This document shows positions 8,943 to 18,371 of a stretch of DNA of 64,000 bases, piece by piece (positions within the stretch are counted from its first letter, which is position 1; every line of letters begins with the position of its first letter). Origin of the DNA: Pseudoalteromonas sp. XMcav2-N (GTDB lineage Bacteria; Pseudomonadota; Gammaproteobacteria; Enterobacterales; Alteromonadaceae); NCBI RefSeq assembly GCF_024124545.1, contig NZ_JAMXSF010000008.1, positions 205,282 through 269,281 of the forward strand. Direction: 5' to 3'. Made by a program: the position numbers and the translations under genes. The notes below the pieces were generated by a model. It did not search any database and had not been told where the DNA came from. It worked only from the letters and a program-made list of their open reading frames with translations.

Positions 8943-9335
8943 TTACCACCCGCTTGTTGCTAAATCTGGAGAGTGTTGCTGATGCTGTGCACTGGCCATG
9001 GCGTCCATAATGGCAAACAAAGCTGCCTCAACGCGCGACTTAAGTGGCCCACCACGACGCCCCATGGCTGTGGCATACACCAGCTGGTTGTTCATAAATA
9101 CCTGTAACCGGGTGCCAGCGCGCGGCAGTACGGTTTCTTTAATGGTGATATTCACACCTGCTGTCGCCGGTACATCGCGCCACAGCTGTGAAAAATCAAA
9201 ATAAAACTGATAGCCAAAACGGCTAATACTCTGATCAATGACCAGCCCGCCCAGTTCGACCTCTTCGTCGGCTCCCTGGCTATACGGGGTAAAGCTCAAA
9301 AGCCAGACACCCAAAATAAATAGGTAAATCTTCAT
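8943..9335 (-). CDS. csgE: Curli export chaperone CsgE
   Basis: Periplasmic protein that caps CsgG from inside and delivers curlin subunits. The ATG at 9335 gives a 130-residue protein starting with a signal peptide (MKIYLFILGVWLLSFTPYSQGA), so I preferred it to an upstream start at 9377 that would bury the signal. Family features: ELGGLVIDQSISRFGYQFY, WRDVP, then NITIKETVLPRAGTRLQVFM and LVYATAMGRR. It sits 47 bases after the curlin gene and 2 bases before csgF. Confidence 0.92.
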   Translation of the reverse strand: MKIYLFILGVWLLSFTPYSQGADEEVELGGLVIDQSISRFGYQFYFDFSQLWRDVPATAGVNITIKETVLPRAGTRLQVFMNNQLVYATAMGRRGGPLKSRVEAALFAIMDAMASAQHQQHSPDLATSGW

Positions 9336-9382
9336 GGTGTTAAACCTGGTCACAAAGCCATCCGGCTTTGTGACCAATTTGC

Positions 9383-10903
9383 TTACTGCTGAGTCACAGT
9401 CGCGACATTGTAGTCACCGACCTGCGTGATGTTGATAGTCTGGCCACTGCCATTAACCCCACCCTCAACCAGGTTGCCAAAGCCGTCCTGATTAATCTGG
9501 ATGTTGTTATCGCTGCCATTCACAACGAATGCACCAGAACCCACACCAGCAACAAAGTTAGCGCCGCCGGTTTGTTCAATCGCAATGTCGTTACCATTTC
9601 CTTCAAGCATCAAATCGATAGCATTGAGCTCGCCATTTTGGACCAGATCAAGCTGATTTAACCCACTTTCAGTCACAGACGCCAGCGTAACTGACACGCC
9701 ATTGCTGTCACCTGTTTGCGCAACATTTAGCATATTATTATTGCTGGTCAGTGAGTTATCAGGATGCGATGACTGCAGCACAACCTCATTGTTATCACCA
9801 TTTTGGATAACACCGACTTCACTGCCATTGCTATTAAATTTCGCAATGTGTAGCTGGTTGTTGTCACCTAGTTGCAAGGTGCTGTATTCATTGTCATTGC
9901 CCGCAGCGCCCAGATATGCCTGGTTATCGTTACCACGCTGCTGCGCGTCAAAGTCGTTGTCATTGCCAACCACATCGAACGTTGTCTGGTTGTTGTCACC
10001 CAGCTGTGCCACCGTGACATAGTTACTATCACCGCCAAACAGGGTCGACGTCATGCGGTTATCATTGCCTTCCTGCTCCAGATCAATGCGGTTACTTTCA
10101 CCTTGCAGTTCGGCCATTTCAACTCGGTTACCATCACCAGCGCTTTGTTCTGCCTGTAACTCGTTATCATTGCCGGCTAGCGTATCAATGGTAAACTTGT
10201 TGTAGTTACCTTCCTGAGACAAGCTCAGATCGTTGTCGTTGCCCTGCAGACTCGCCAGATTTAGTTCGTTGTAGGTTCCGTTCTGGTCAACCTCGATGCT
10301 GTTCTGATCGCCCTGTACACGGTCAATATTCACTTCACCCCAGGTCCCTTGCTGAACAGCCGTCACCTGGTTATTGTTACCCTGCATGTCGGTATTATAG
10401 AACCAATGACCGCCACTGCTTTGTTCAACATGAATACGGTTACCGTCACCATTTATGGTATTGGTGACTTCGTTGTTGATCCCCAGGTAACCAACGCCAC
10501 GCTGAGTGATGTTCAGGTTGTTATCGTTACCATTGAGCTCAGTCAGTGCACCATTTTGTTCACCATCTTGGCTGTATTCCTGCGTATTGCCATCGCCCGC
10601 AGCGGTTACTTTGGTCAGATTGCCTGTACCAGCTTGCGCAACCGTGGTGATATTGCCATCCCCCGCAATTGACACTTCGCTGACGTTCGACTCACCTTCT
10701 TGTGAACTGGTGAGTACATTGCCCGCACCATTATCAGAACGCTGGGTTACCGTCAGCGTATTTCCCGTATTATCAATCTGGATCAGCTGTGCCAACTCAG
10801 ACGTTGAAGCTGCTTTTGCCTCTGTGTCGGCAGCCTGTGCAACGCTGACACCAGATAATGCCAATGCAATTGCACAGCAGGTCAGTGATTTTGAAAATTT
10901 CAC
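9383..10903 (-). CDS. Very large curlin-repeat amyloid subunit
   Basis: Fibre subunit of the curli system, 506 residues against about 150 for E. coli CsgA. After a Sec signal (FSKSLTCCAIALALSGVSVAQA) nearly the whole protein is curlin repeats of about 22 residues with the pattern NxLxxxQxGxxN (for example NNLNITQRG, NDLSLSQEGNYN, NYVTVAQLGDNN, NIQINQDGFGN), roughly twenty in all. The last residues, ITQVGDYNVATVTQQ, resemble the end of a curlin domain. Start: GTG at 10903, because AAGGAG lies six bases before it. A longer ATG frame from 10957 would put 18 extra residues before the signal peptide. It is first in the curlin-csgE-csgF-csgG operon. No separate csgA, csgB or csgC is present here, so it may act as both major and nucleating subunit. 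Confidence 0.88.
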   Translation of the reverse strand: MKFSKSLTCCAIALALSGVSVAQAADTEAKAASTSELAQLIQIDNTGNTLTVTQRSDNGAGNVLTSSQEGESNVSEVSIAGDGNITTVAQAGTGNLTKVTAAGDGNTQEYSQDGEQNGALTELNGNDNNLNITQRGVGYLGINNEVTNTINGDGNRIHVEQSSGGHWFYNTDMQGNNNQVTAVQQGTWGEVNIDRVQGDQNSIEVDQNGTYNELNLASLQGNDNDLSLSQEGNYNKFTIDTLAGNDNELQAEQSAGDGNRVEMAELQGESNRIDLEQEGNDNRMTSTLFGGDSNYVTVAQLGDNNQTTFDVVGNDNDFDAQQRGNDNQAYLGAAGNDNEYSTLQLGDNNQLHIAKFNSNGSEVGVIQNGDNNEVVLQSSHPDNSLTSNNNMLNVAQTGDSNGVSVTLASVTESGLNQLDLVQNGELNAIDLMLEGNGNDIAIEQTGGANFVAGVGSGAFVVNGSDNNIQINQDGFGNLVEGGVNGSGQTINITQVGDYNVATVTQQ

Positions 10904-11611
10904 CTGGTTCTCCTTAGAGTTATTAATCGTTATTTTGCAATTTCCTTCAACTCGCATTGCTTGCCTGTTGGTTTAGAACGTATCGTCTTAACGGAGGTTG
11001 CCGGCTCCTAACGTACGCTGAAACAGACGCAATACACTGTTAACCCGGGTTATCTTCAGCTTCGCTCACAAAGACCGTCGTCCGTCACCGGATACCGTCA
11101 ATGAGCGGGGCCGCGTTCATACTCGCTTAGTCATCAAAGCCTGAGTCCGGTGCTCAGCGTCTGGCTGAGCAGTGTTTGCACGTTTTTTCGAACTCATGTA
11201 GCCACTCTAGAGTGCTGTGTTAGTAAGGGAAATTAGAAATAATTTGGATTCTATTAATTATATAAAATTCATGTAGTTAAAATAAAAACCGCCAATTTAC
11301 CTATATTAGTACGAGACAATCTCACAAAATAGTATGAGTCAAAGAATAATCAGTTCAGGACCGCAAAGCTCACAAAAAAGCATGAATAATACCCTATCAA
11401 AACCAGCTAAATGCCAAAAAAGCAGTATTTTAACGACTTTTTTACATATTGAAATTGCATCCGTAATTCAGGCTGTTTTAGCGTGAGCTGAGTTGCCAAA
11501 CCGAGTTATCGACCGTCGGCCTGAGGGCTTGGCGGATCACACATCATGCCCACTTAGTCGAGCACACACCATGACGTCATGGTTAACAAACCAACTTACT
11601 ATCTAGGACAA
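10904..11611. promoter_or_regulatory. Intergenic control region between curlin and S8 protease genes
   Basis: About 700 bases without a gene. The part next to the curlin gene (to about 11200) is GC-rich and would form a long structured leader, including the perfect hairpin TGCTCAGC-GTCTG-GCTGAGCA near 11152-11172. From 11220 to 11450 the sequence is very AT-rich. On the minus strand a TATAAT at 11257-11262 is a candidate -10 for the curli operon, giving a leader of roughly 340 bases. At 11570-11581 there is a 12-bp perfect palindrome CATGACGTCATG just before the protease gene. Specific CsgD sites cannot be assigned by eye. Confidence 0.5.
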
Positions 11612-14116
11612 ATGATGAAATTAAAATTTTCTGCCTTAACACTGGCATTACTGCCACTTTTCAGCGGTGCAGCTCAAGCTGCGCTACAGATCACAGCAAC
11701 AGAAAAAACCAATGACAACAGCGTCATCGTGGTATTCAAAAAAGAGGCATCCAGTGCGTTGCGAGCTCAGGCTCGTAGCCTGGTAAAAGCGCGTATCTCA
11801 GATAACAACGCCGACGAAGTAGATGATCGTTATAAGCATGTCCTGTCAGGCCGTCTTGCCAACTTCAAACTGGATGGGATCAGCAGCAAAGAGGCCATTG
11901 CCAAACTGGCTAAACACCCGGCAGTAGAATATGTCGAGCCAGACTATCAGGTAAAAGCACTGGGTATTCCTGACGATGCGCGTTTTGGCGAGCTATGGGG
12001 TTTGCATAACACAGGACAAACTGGCGGTGTGGACGATGCCGACATCGATGCACCTGAAGCCTGGGATATCAGCATCGGGTCACGAGATGTGATTGTCGGG
12101 GTTATCGACACCGGTGTGGACTACACGCACCCGGACCTGGTGGCAAACATGTGGCAAAACCCGGGTGAGATCGCAGGCGATGGCATCGACAATGATAACA
12201 ACGGTTTTGTTGATGATGTTTACGGTGTCAATACCATCACAGGGTCAGGCGATCCTATGGATGATCAGGGCCATGGTACGCACGTATCGGGCACTATAGG
12301 CGCAACGGGTAACGATGCCACCGGTGTAGTGGGCGTAAACCATGAAGTATCGATTGTGGGCTGTAAGTTCTTAGACTCTTCAGGTAGTGGTTCAACCGCA
12401 GACGCCATCGAGTGTATTGATTACATGGTATCTCTGAAACAGGCTGGCCATAACGTTCGCGTTCTGAATAACAGCTGGGGGGGCGGCGGTTTCAGCCAGG
12501 CGCTATCGGATGCAATCACAGCCAGTGAAAATGCAGACATCCTGTTTGTGGCAGCAGCCGGTAACGGCGCGGTCGACAACGACAGCAACCCACACTACCC
12601 TTCAAGCTATGAGCATGACAGCGTATTCTCTATCGCCTCAACCACAGACAATGACACTATGTCGTCTTTCTCGCAATGGGGTCTGACTTCTGTTGACATG
12701 GGTGCACCGGGTAGCGCGATTCTGTCAACTGTGCCGGGCGGTGGCTACAGTAGCTTCTCTGGTACTTCGATGGCAACTCCGCACGTCGCAGGTGCCGCGG
12801 CGCTGGTATTGTCGATTGACCCTACACTGGATACTCTGTCGCTGAAAAACCTGCTGATGCAAAGTGGTGATGCAAATGCAGACCTGGACGGCAAAACCGT
12901 TGCAGGCACACGTCTGAATGCACATCAGGCGCTACTTGATGCCGATCCGACACCGGGCTTCAGAGTCGGTGTCACACCTGGTACCCAAGAGATCACAGCG
13001 GGCGATACGGCCAGCTATGAGTTCAATTTCACCTCAGTTGCTGACTGGCAGGGTGACATCGCGCTGACGCTAGACAGCGCATTGCCGGGTGCTGTTCTGT
13101 CACAAAGCACAGTTACTCCGGGTAACACTGTGACTCTGACTGTCCCCACTACAGCAGATACTCAGTGGGGCGATTACAGCTTCACCGTCAACGCCACATC
13201 TGGCGATTTGGCTGAAAGTAAAACGGTTAGCCTGTCTGTATTGCCGCAGGGCCTGAGCGACTTCAGCTATGACAACACAACGGCTGTGGATATTCCTGAT
13301 AACGACGCTAATGGCATCAGCTCAGTAATCACCGTTGCTGATGACATCACGATTTTCGGCAGCAGCACGCTGGTGGACATTACTCACACCTATATTGGCG
13401 ATCTGCTGGTCACCCTGACATCTCCGGCAGGTACCTCAGTGACGCTACATAACCGTGCTGGTGGCAGCGCTGATAACCTGGTTGATACATTCAACTCTGC
13501 GGCCTTCAATGGTGAAACGGCACGTGGTGACTGGACGCTAAACGTGTCTGATAACGCGGGTGTGGATACCGGTACACTGAATAACTGGACCCTGACACTC
13601 ACAGGCCTTGGCGAAGTTTCTGCGCAGCCTCCGGTCGCAGGCTTCAGCTTCGAAAAAGACGGTCTGAGCGTGGTCTTTACTGACAGCAGTACCGATGCCA
13701 ATAACGATATCGTCAGCTGGCAATGGGACTTCGGAGATGGTAACAGCAGCAGCGAAGCGAGCCCGACACATGTCTATACCGCGTCTGGTACTTACTCTGC
13801 TACCCTCACTGTGACTGACAGTGAAGGCAACAGCAACAGTACGACGCAGGAAGTGACTGTCAGCTCTGATGATATTGCGCTGGAAGTGGTACGCACTAAC
13901 AAGTCACGCCTTGGCTTCTACCGCGTGTCATTGTCATGGTCTGGAAGCAGCGCTGACCAGGTCGATATTTACCGCGACGGTGCACTACTTCGTACCGTGA
14001 ACAACTCAGGTCAGTTCCGTGATTTCGGCCGTGACCCGGCGGTTACCGGCTTCACCTACAAGATCTGTCAGGCAAGTGACATCTGTTCGAACGAAGTGAG
14101 TGTGAGTTTTGATTAA
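11612..14116 (+). CDS. Secreted S8 (subtilisin-like) serine protease with P-domain and PKD domain
   Basis: Extracellular protease, 834 residues from the ATG at 11612, which follows AGGA and directly precedes a second ATG; an earlier frame start at 11579 would hide the signal peptide. Order: signal peptide (to about 24, GAAQA), I9 propeptide (SVIVVFKKEAS ... AVEYVEPDYQV), S8 catalytic domain with D166 (VIDTGVDYTHPDL), H221 (GHGTHVSG) and S386 (GTSMATPHVAGAAAL), and a proprotein-convertase P-domain (about 550-670, ending RGDWTLNVSDNAG). A PKD domain follows (SWQWDFGDGNSS) and then a C-terminal beta domain (SWSGSSADQVDIYRDG). All catalytic residues are intact. It stands alone and a strong terminator follows. 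Confidence 0.93.
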   Translation: MMKLKFSALTLALLPLFSGAAQAALQITATEKTNDNSVIVVFKKEASSALRAQARSLVKARISDNNADEVDDRYKHVLSGRLANFKLDGISSKEAIAKLAKHPAVEYVEPDYQVKALGIPDDARFGELWGLHNTGQTGGVDDADIDAPEAWDISIGSRDVIVGVIDTGVDYTHPDLVANMWQNPGEIAGDGIDNDNNGFVDDVYGVNTITGSGDPMDDQGHGTHVSGTIGATGNDATGVVGVNHEVSIVGCKFLDSSGSGSTADAIECIDYMVSLKQAGHNVRVLNNSWGGGGFSQALSDAITASENADILFVAAAGNGAVDNDSNPHYPSSYEHDSVFSIASTTDNDTMSSFSQWGLTSVDMGAPGSAILSTVPGGGYSSFSGTSMATPHVAGAAALVLSIDPTLDTLSLKNLLMQSGDANADLDGKTVAGTRLNAHQALLDADPTPGFRVGVTPGTQEITAGDTASYEFNFTSVADWQGDIALTLDSALPGAVLSQSTVTPGNTVTLTVPTTADTQWGDYSFTVNATSGDLAESKTVSLSVLPQGLSDFSYDNTTAVDIPDNDANGISSVITVADDITIFGSSTLVDITHTYIGDLLVTLTSPAGTSVTLHNRAGGSADNLVDTFNSAAFNGETARGDWTLNVSDNAGVDTGTLNNWTLTLTGLGEVSAQPPVAGFSFEKDGLSVVFTDSSTDANNDIVSWQWDFGDGNSSSEASPTHVYTASGTYSATLTVTDSEGNSNSTTQEVTVSSDDIALEVVRTNKSRLGFYRVSLSWSGSSADQVDIYRDGALLRTVNNSGQFRDFGRDPAVTGFTYKICQASDICSNEVSVSFD

Positions 14117-14177
14117 CTTCATTCCAGTAACCTGGTTTGATTAATCTCGCTTGATAAACGTCATTCGAGTAAATCAC

Positions 14178-14205
14178 GACAGGGCCGCATATTAATGCGG
14201 CCCTG
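14178..14205. terminator. Strong bidirectional terminator between convergent genes
   Basis: ACAGGGCCGCAT pairs perfectly with ATGCGGCCCTGT around a 4-nt loop, followed by TTTATATTG. It sits between the S8 protease (plus) and the small lipoprotein gene (minus) and probably stops transcripts from both sides. Confidence 0.85.
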
Positions 14206-14214
14206 TTTATATTG

Positions 14215-14502
14215 TTATTGTCTGCAGGTTTGTTTGATGATGTTTATTTGTCTGGCAATTTCTTTGTCGTTTTTATCGCCTTTGGCCACCGCCAGATCAA
14301 CCTTTGCATTGTTGCATTTATCTCTGAGCTCCTTATCCATCAGGTATACCTGATCCTGTTGTGCCTGAGCCAGGCCATCGACCCCATTGTATTCCTGACG
14401 CTCCTCGGGAGCCTTGTCTTTCTCATACGGCGCGGGCTGAGATACCTGACAACCGCCCAGTGCCAGCAAGCACAGCCCTAAGAATACACTTTGTTTTTTC
14501 AT
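14215..14502 (-). CDS. Small predicted lipoprotein, function unknown
   Basis: 95 residues with a clear lipoprotein signal: MKKQSVFLGLCLLALGGC, lipobox LGGC with C18. The mature part is short, highly charged and likely helical (AQAQQDQVYLMDKELRDKC, then VDLAVAKGDKNDKEIARQI), with two further cysteines (C63 and C93) that could form a disulfide. I do not recognise the family. It lies convergent to the protease and upstream of nothing obvious, so it is probably monocistronic. Confidence 0.72.
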   Translation of the reverse strand: MKKQSVFLGLCLLALGGCQVSQPAPYEKDKAPEERQEYNGVDGLAQAQQDQVYLMDKELRDKCNNAKVDLAVAKGDKNDKEIARQINIIKQTCRQ

Positions 14503-14600
14503 ATTATTACTTCCTGATATGACGAGATCCCGATGGTATCATACGGATTTAAAAAAGGAACAATCTGATACTCAGCGTCTCGTCACGCATTCGCATTTTA

Positions 14601-15002
14601 CTAATCCGGCATTTCATATAGTTCCAGGGGTAAGCCATCAGGATCAGCAAAAAAGCAAAACCGTTGCTGGGTATAGGGATCAACCCGGATAGATTCACAG
14701 CTCACCTCTTGAGCAAGCAACGCATTGCGTGCCGCCTCTATGTCGGTGACTGACAACGCAAGATGACGCAATCCCTGAGCTTCAGGGTAACTGGGCCGCG
14801 CAGGTGCAGAGGCAAAGTGAAACAATTCAATCTGAGTGCCGTCGGGCAGTGACAGATCCAGCTTATAACTCTCACGTCCTGGCTGATAATGTTCGGCGAC
14901 GACTCGACAGCCAATAATATCGGTATAAAAAGCTTTAGATGTCTCATAATCTGAGCAAATAATCGCGACATGGTGAACACGCGTAATAAAATTAGCAAGC
15001 AT
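14601..15002 (-). CDS. YaeR-like VOC (glyoxalase/dioxygenase superfamily) metalloprotein
   Basis: 133-residue vicinal-oxygen-chelate protein closely resembling E. coli YaeR (SMU1112c group), sometimes annotated gloA2. The two beta-alpha-beta-beta-beta modules are visible. Expected metal ligands include the His of RVHHVAIICSDYETS, the Glu of IELFHFA, the His of GLRHLALSV and the Glu of LPLELYEMPD. The block VDPYTQQRFCFFADPDGLPL is diagnostic of this subfamily. Substrate is unknown; YaeR is not a proven glyoxalase. Confidence 0.88.
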   Translation of the reverse strand: MLANFITRVHHVAIICSDYETSKAFYTDIIGCRVVAEHYQPGRESYKLDLSLPDGTQIELFHFASAPARPSYPEAQGLRHLALSVTDIEAARNALLAQEVSCESIRVDPYTQQRFCFFADPDGLPLELYEMPD

Positions 15003-15075
15003 AGGTGATTACAGTAATCAGAAAACCCCTACTGTGCCTTAACCCTATTAGGGTGTCCACCACATATCTTCACAC

Positions 15076-17586
15076 TTAACTCTGTCGTAATGCCTGTGCA
15101 GGCGGCGCTTTAACCTGCTGTGAGGCTGGCAATAGAGTGGCCAGCAGTACCAGCAAAACGATAAAAGCAGGGATCCCAAGCAGTGCCCATACATAACTGT
15201 GAGGATCGATGTTCATGGCACCTGTGAGCTGTCCACTGATCCACAATGCGCTAAGCCCTCCCACGATCAATCCCACTGCCAGCTGCACAAGCGCCTGCCT
15301 GACAAACAAACCAACCACTTGTTTATCTGGTGCGCCAAGGGCACGCCGGGTGGCAATCTCCTGACTGCGCAAAGTAATACTGTTCGCAGACATTGCATAT
15401 ATGCCACTGGCCGCTAAAAACAAGGCGACCAGCCCGCCGACTAAGAACACCTGATTGAGTGATTCCATCAAAAGCAGAGGCTGTTTAATTAAACTCTGAT
15501 AACTCTGGATCTGGTGTACCGTTGCATCCGCATCCAGGTCAATCATAATCTGCTGCAACGCTGCAATGGCCTCTGACTCATCGCCACTATAATGCACAAC
15601 TATATTCATCCACCACGACCGCAGATCCATCAGGCCATAACCGGTATACGCAGTACTGGTGGCATTCAGTGTCGGGCCATGAATGCTATCAGACACCACA
15701 CCGACTATGGTCCGCCATTCCGTATGCCAGCCTTCTCCATCCAGAGTACGAATACGCTGCCCCACAGCACTTCCTTGTGGAAACAACTCCCGTGCCATCG
15801 CCGCATTAATAATGACCGGTGATCCACTGTTACGCAGTTCACGGCTATCAATGGCCAGATCTGTCAGGTTAAAATCGCGCCCTTCAAGCAGCTGCATACC
15901 AACCGTTCGCCACGCATCCCGACTGACTACTTCAAAGTTCCACATTGGGTTGTCACTAAAAACCTCTGCCGCCTGTCCCTGGATCTCAAAGTGTGAGGTG
16001 CCTCCGCCAGTCCCCGGCAGACTACTGAAATAGGCAACACTACGCACGTTTGGAAGCTGTTCCAGCTTTTCTTTAAGCCCGTAGTAAAAATCATTGCGCT
16101 TTTTTCGCGCTTGTGGCTCCCCCCCATTCCAACGATAACTCCCCCACGCCAAACGCACCGACGCTGTCAGACGCTGCTCGGTTTGTACACCATAATCCGC
16201 CTGTTGCGCAGCCAAACTACTCCCCAGGAGCATTGCTGCAATGACCAATACAACACAGGACAAAGCGATTTCGGTAATCACCAACACTTGATTCACTCTG
16301 CCCGCACGTTTACTGACAGCGCCCCGGGTACCGTCACGTAAAATGCCATTCATACCTCCTTGCAAAGCGCGCCACGCCGGAATTAAACCGGTGATGAGTA
16401 TCATCATTAAAACAGCGCCAAGTAACATCCAGACTGAGTCCTGCGATAAACTGATCGTCCACCAGAAAGGGCGCGCGCCGTTCAATGCAAAGATCTCGTC
16501 TAATGCCTGATTGGTCAGTGTCATCCCCCATTGTGCCAGCCCCAATGCCAATATTCCGCCAAAACAACAAATCAACGTGCTTTCCCACAGCATCTGCAAA
16601 ATTAAACGCCGCTGTGGCACACCCAACGCAACCCGAATAGCCACATCACGGATCTGCTCATTCACCCGGGCCAGCAGTAAATTACCCACATTGATACAGG
16701 TCAGTAGTAAGATCAGTAACACCACCAACATCATGGCCACCAGCACAGAATAGTGCTGATACAACACATCGACGCTGAGTTTAAATGGCACCGCCTGCAG
16801 GTAGCCACCCGGCACATCAGAACGCCAGGCAAACTCCTGTGGCAGGGTCTGGATCTGGCGCTGCAACAAAGTGGCCAGCTCATGTTGAAACTGTGCCAGA
16901 GTAACATCAGGCTTAAGCCTGGCTATTGCCTGCAACCCTCCCCGATTCGACGGGTTGGCAGGCGATAGCCGGGTCTGAGTCATAACTTGCCAAACCTGAG
17001 CCCGAGTTGGAAAAGCAAACCCAGGCGGCATGACACCTATCACTTGTACAGGGATAGCCTCAACCTGAACCACCTGACCAATAATATCTTCATTGCCATC
17101 GAAGACCCGTTGCCAGATATCATGGCTCAGCACCACCGCCGACTGTGTTTCATTTTGCTGATCAGCTGGGCCAAAGCTGCGGCCAAGCAAAGGTTGCACA
17201 CCTGCTACCTCAAATATATCCCACTGTACGTAGGTCAGATGCACTTTTTGCGACATGGCTTCATTACCCAGCCTGCCCACAGTGCGCACTGCCGATTGAT
17301 ACAGACTCATACTCTGTAATAACGTACTGTGCGCCTGAATTCGATTCAGATGATAGGGATCAACACGCTGGCGGGCACCATGGGCAGCCTTAAACTCACC
17401 TGCAATGGCGATAAGCTGCGTATCCTGACCTAAAGTCAGGGGCTTAAACACCAGCTGCTGCATCAGCGTATAGGTGTACAAAGTCAGTGCCAGTCCCACC
17501 GTCACAATGGCAGTGGTGGTCAGGGTAAACAGGGGCTTTTTTAGCAGCAGCCGAACTGCATATCGGATATCTATCCAGGCAGGCAT
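15076..17586 (-). CDS. MacB/FtsX-type ABC transporter permease
   Basis: Inner-membrane permease, 836 residues, third gene of an adaptor-ATPase-permease operon. It has two FtsX/MacB modules, each with a long periplasmic stretch: TM near residues 23-45, periplasmic MacB-PCD-like domain, TM cluster at about 280-430 (VLVAMMLVVLLILLLTCINV), second periplasmic domain, then three TMs at the C-terminus (ALLGIPAFIVLLVLLATLLP). FtsX signatures EIRDVAIRVALGVPQRRL-like and EIATRRALGAPDKQV occur in both halves. Start: ATG at 17586, preceded by GAGGA; an upstream frame start at 17661 lacks this. This architecture exports substrates from the periplasm (peptides, lipids, antibiotics) rather than importing. 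The substrate is not known; a small peptide gene lies in the same neighbourhood. Confidence 0.88.
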   Translation of the reverse strand: MPAWIDIRYAVRLLLKKPLFTLTTTAIVTVGLALTLYTYTLMQQLVFKPLTLGQDTQLIAIAGEFKAAHGARQRVDPYHLNRIQAHSTLLQSMSLYQSAVRTVGRLGNEAMSQKVHLTYVQWDIFEVAGVQPLLGRSFGPADQQNETQSAVVLSHDIWQRVFDGNEDIIGQVVQVEAIPVQVIGVMPPGFAFPTRAQVWQVMTQTRLSPANPSNRGGLQAIARLKPDVTLAQFQHELATLLQRQIQTLPQEFAWRSDVPGGYLQAVPFKLSVDVLYQHYSVLVAMMLVVLLILLLTCINVGNLLLARVNEQIRDVAIRVALGVPQRRLILQMLWESTLICCFGGILALGLAQWGMTLTNQALDEIFALNGARPFWWTISLSQDSVWMLLGAVLMMILITGLIPAWRALQGGMNGILRDGTRGAVSKRAGRVNQVLVITEIALSCVVLVIAAMLLGSSLAAQQADYGVQTEQRLTASVRLAWGSYRWNGGEPQARKKRNDFYYGLKEKLEQLPNVRSVAYFSSLPGTGGGTSHFEIQGQAAEVFSDNPMWNFEVVSRDAWRTVGMQLLEGRDFNLTDLAIDSRELRNSGSPVIINAAMARELFPQGSAVGQRIRTLDGEGWHTEWRTIVGVVSDSIHGPTLNATSTAYTGYGLMDLRSWWMNIVVHYSGDESEAIAALQQIMIDLDADATVHQIQSYQSLIKQPLLLMESLNQVFLVGGLVALFLAASGIYAMSANSITLRSQEIATRRALGAPDKQVVGLFVRQALVQLAVGLIVGGLSALWISGQLTGAMNIDPHSYVWALLGIPAFIVLLVLLATLLPASQQVKAPPAQALRQS

Positions 17587-17614
17587 ACTCAATTCCTCTT
17601 CAGCAAATTGCCAC

Positions 17615-18346
17615 TTACACTGCAATGGCAGAACGGGCAGACGTGGGACTGTCCGACACAATTGCGCCGTCTTTCATTTCAATGATCCGCCCGGTACGTA
17701 ATGCCGACGACATATCGTGAGTTACCATGCAAATCGTCGCGCCGTTATGGTGCAGGGTATCTAGCAGTGCCATCACAGCTGCGGCATTTTTGGAATCCAG
17801 GTTGCCCGTTGGTTCATCCGCTAAAATAATTGCAGGCTCCCCAGCAATGGCTCTTGCGATGGCTACCCGTTGCTGTTGCCCCCCAGATAACTGAGCAGGA
17901 AAATGACTGGCGCGATGGACCATCTCTACCTGCTCAAGTGCCGCCGCGACACGTGCACGTCGCTGCTCCCGGCTCAGGTCCTGGCGATATGTCAGTGGTA
18001 AAGCCACGTTATCCTCAACATTCAAGTCACTGATCAAGTTAAATGCCTGAAAAATGAACCCTATTTCCTTATTTCGGATCCGTGCGCGTTCATTTTTATC
18101 TATCTGTTCGGCATCATGCCCTGCCAGCCAGTAGGTACCATTGGTCGGGGTATCCAACAACCCAAGCTGAGCCAGCAAGGTCGACTTACCACAGCCGGAT
18201 GGCCCTGTGATGGCAAGGTACTCCCCTTTTGAGATCCGTAAATTGATGTTGTTCAGCGCCCAGGTTTCGACATCATCGCTGACAAAGACTTTATTTAACT
18301 GGTTTAGCTCAACCAGCATTTCATGGTTTGGATATTGAGTTGACAT
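17615..18346 (-). CDS. MacB/LolD-type ABC transporter ATP-binding protein
   Basis: Cytoplasmic ATPase partner of the permease that follows it. 243 residues from the ATG at 18346 (AGGAG eight bases upstream); an in-frame longer version from 18505 has no domain content in its extra part. Walker [11 protein letters not shown]-loop FIFQAFNL, signature [14 protein letters not shown], Walker [14 protein letters not shown] and H-loop VTHD are all intact. Its start is 25 bases after the adaptor gene stop, so the three genes are one operon. Confidence 0.93.
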   Translation of the reverse strand: MSTQYPNHEMLVELNQLNKVFVSDDVETWALNNINLRISKGEYLAITGPSGCGKSTLLAQLGLLDTPTNGTYWLAGHDAEQIDKNERARIRNKEIGFIFQAFNLISDLNVEDNVALPLTYRQDLSREQRRARVAAALEQVEMVHRASHFPAQLSGGQQQRVAIARAIAGEPAIILADEPTGNLDSKNAAAVMALLDTLHHNGATICMVTHDMSSALRTGRIIEMKDGAIVSDSPTSARSAIAV

Positions 18347-18371
18347 ACTCGGTGCTCCTGTAGAGTGGGGG

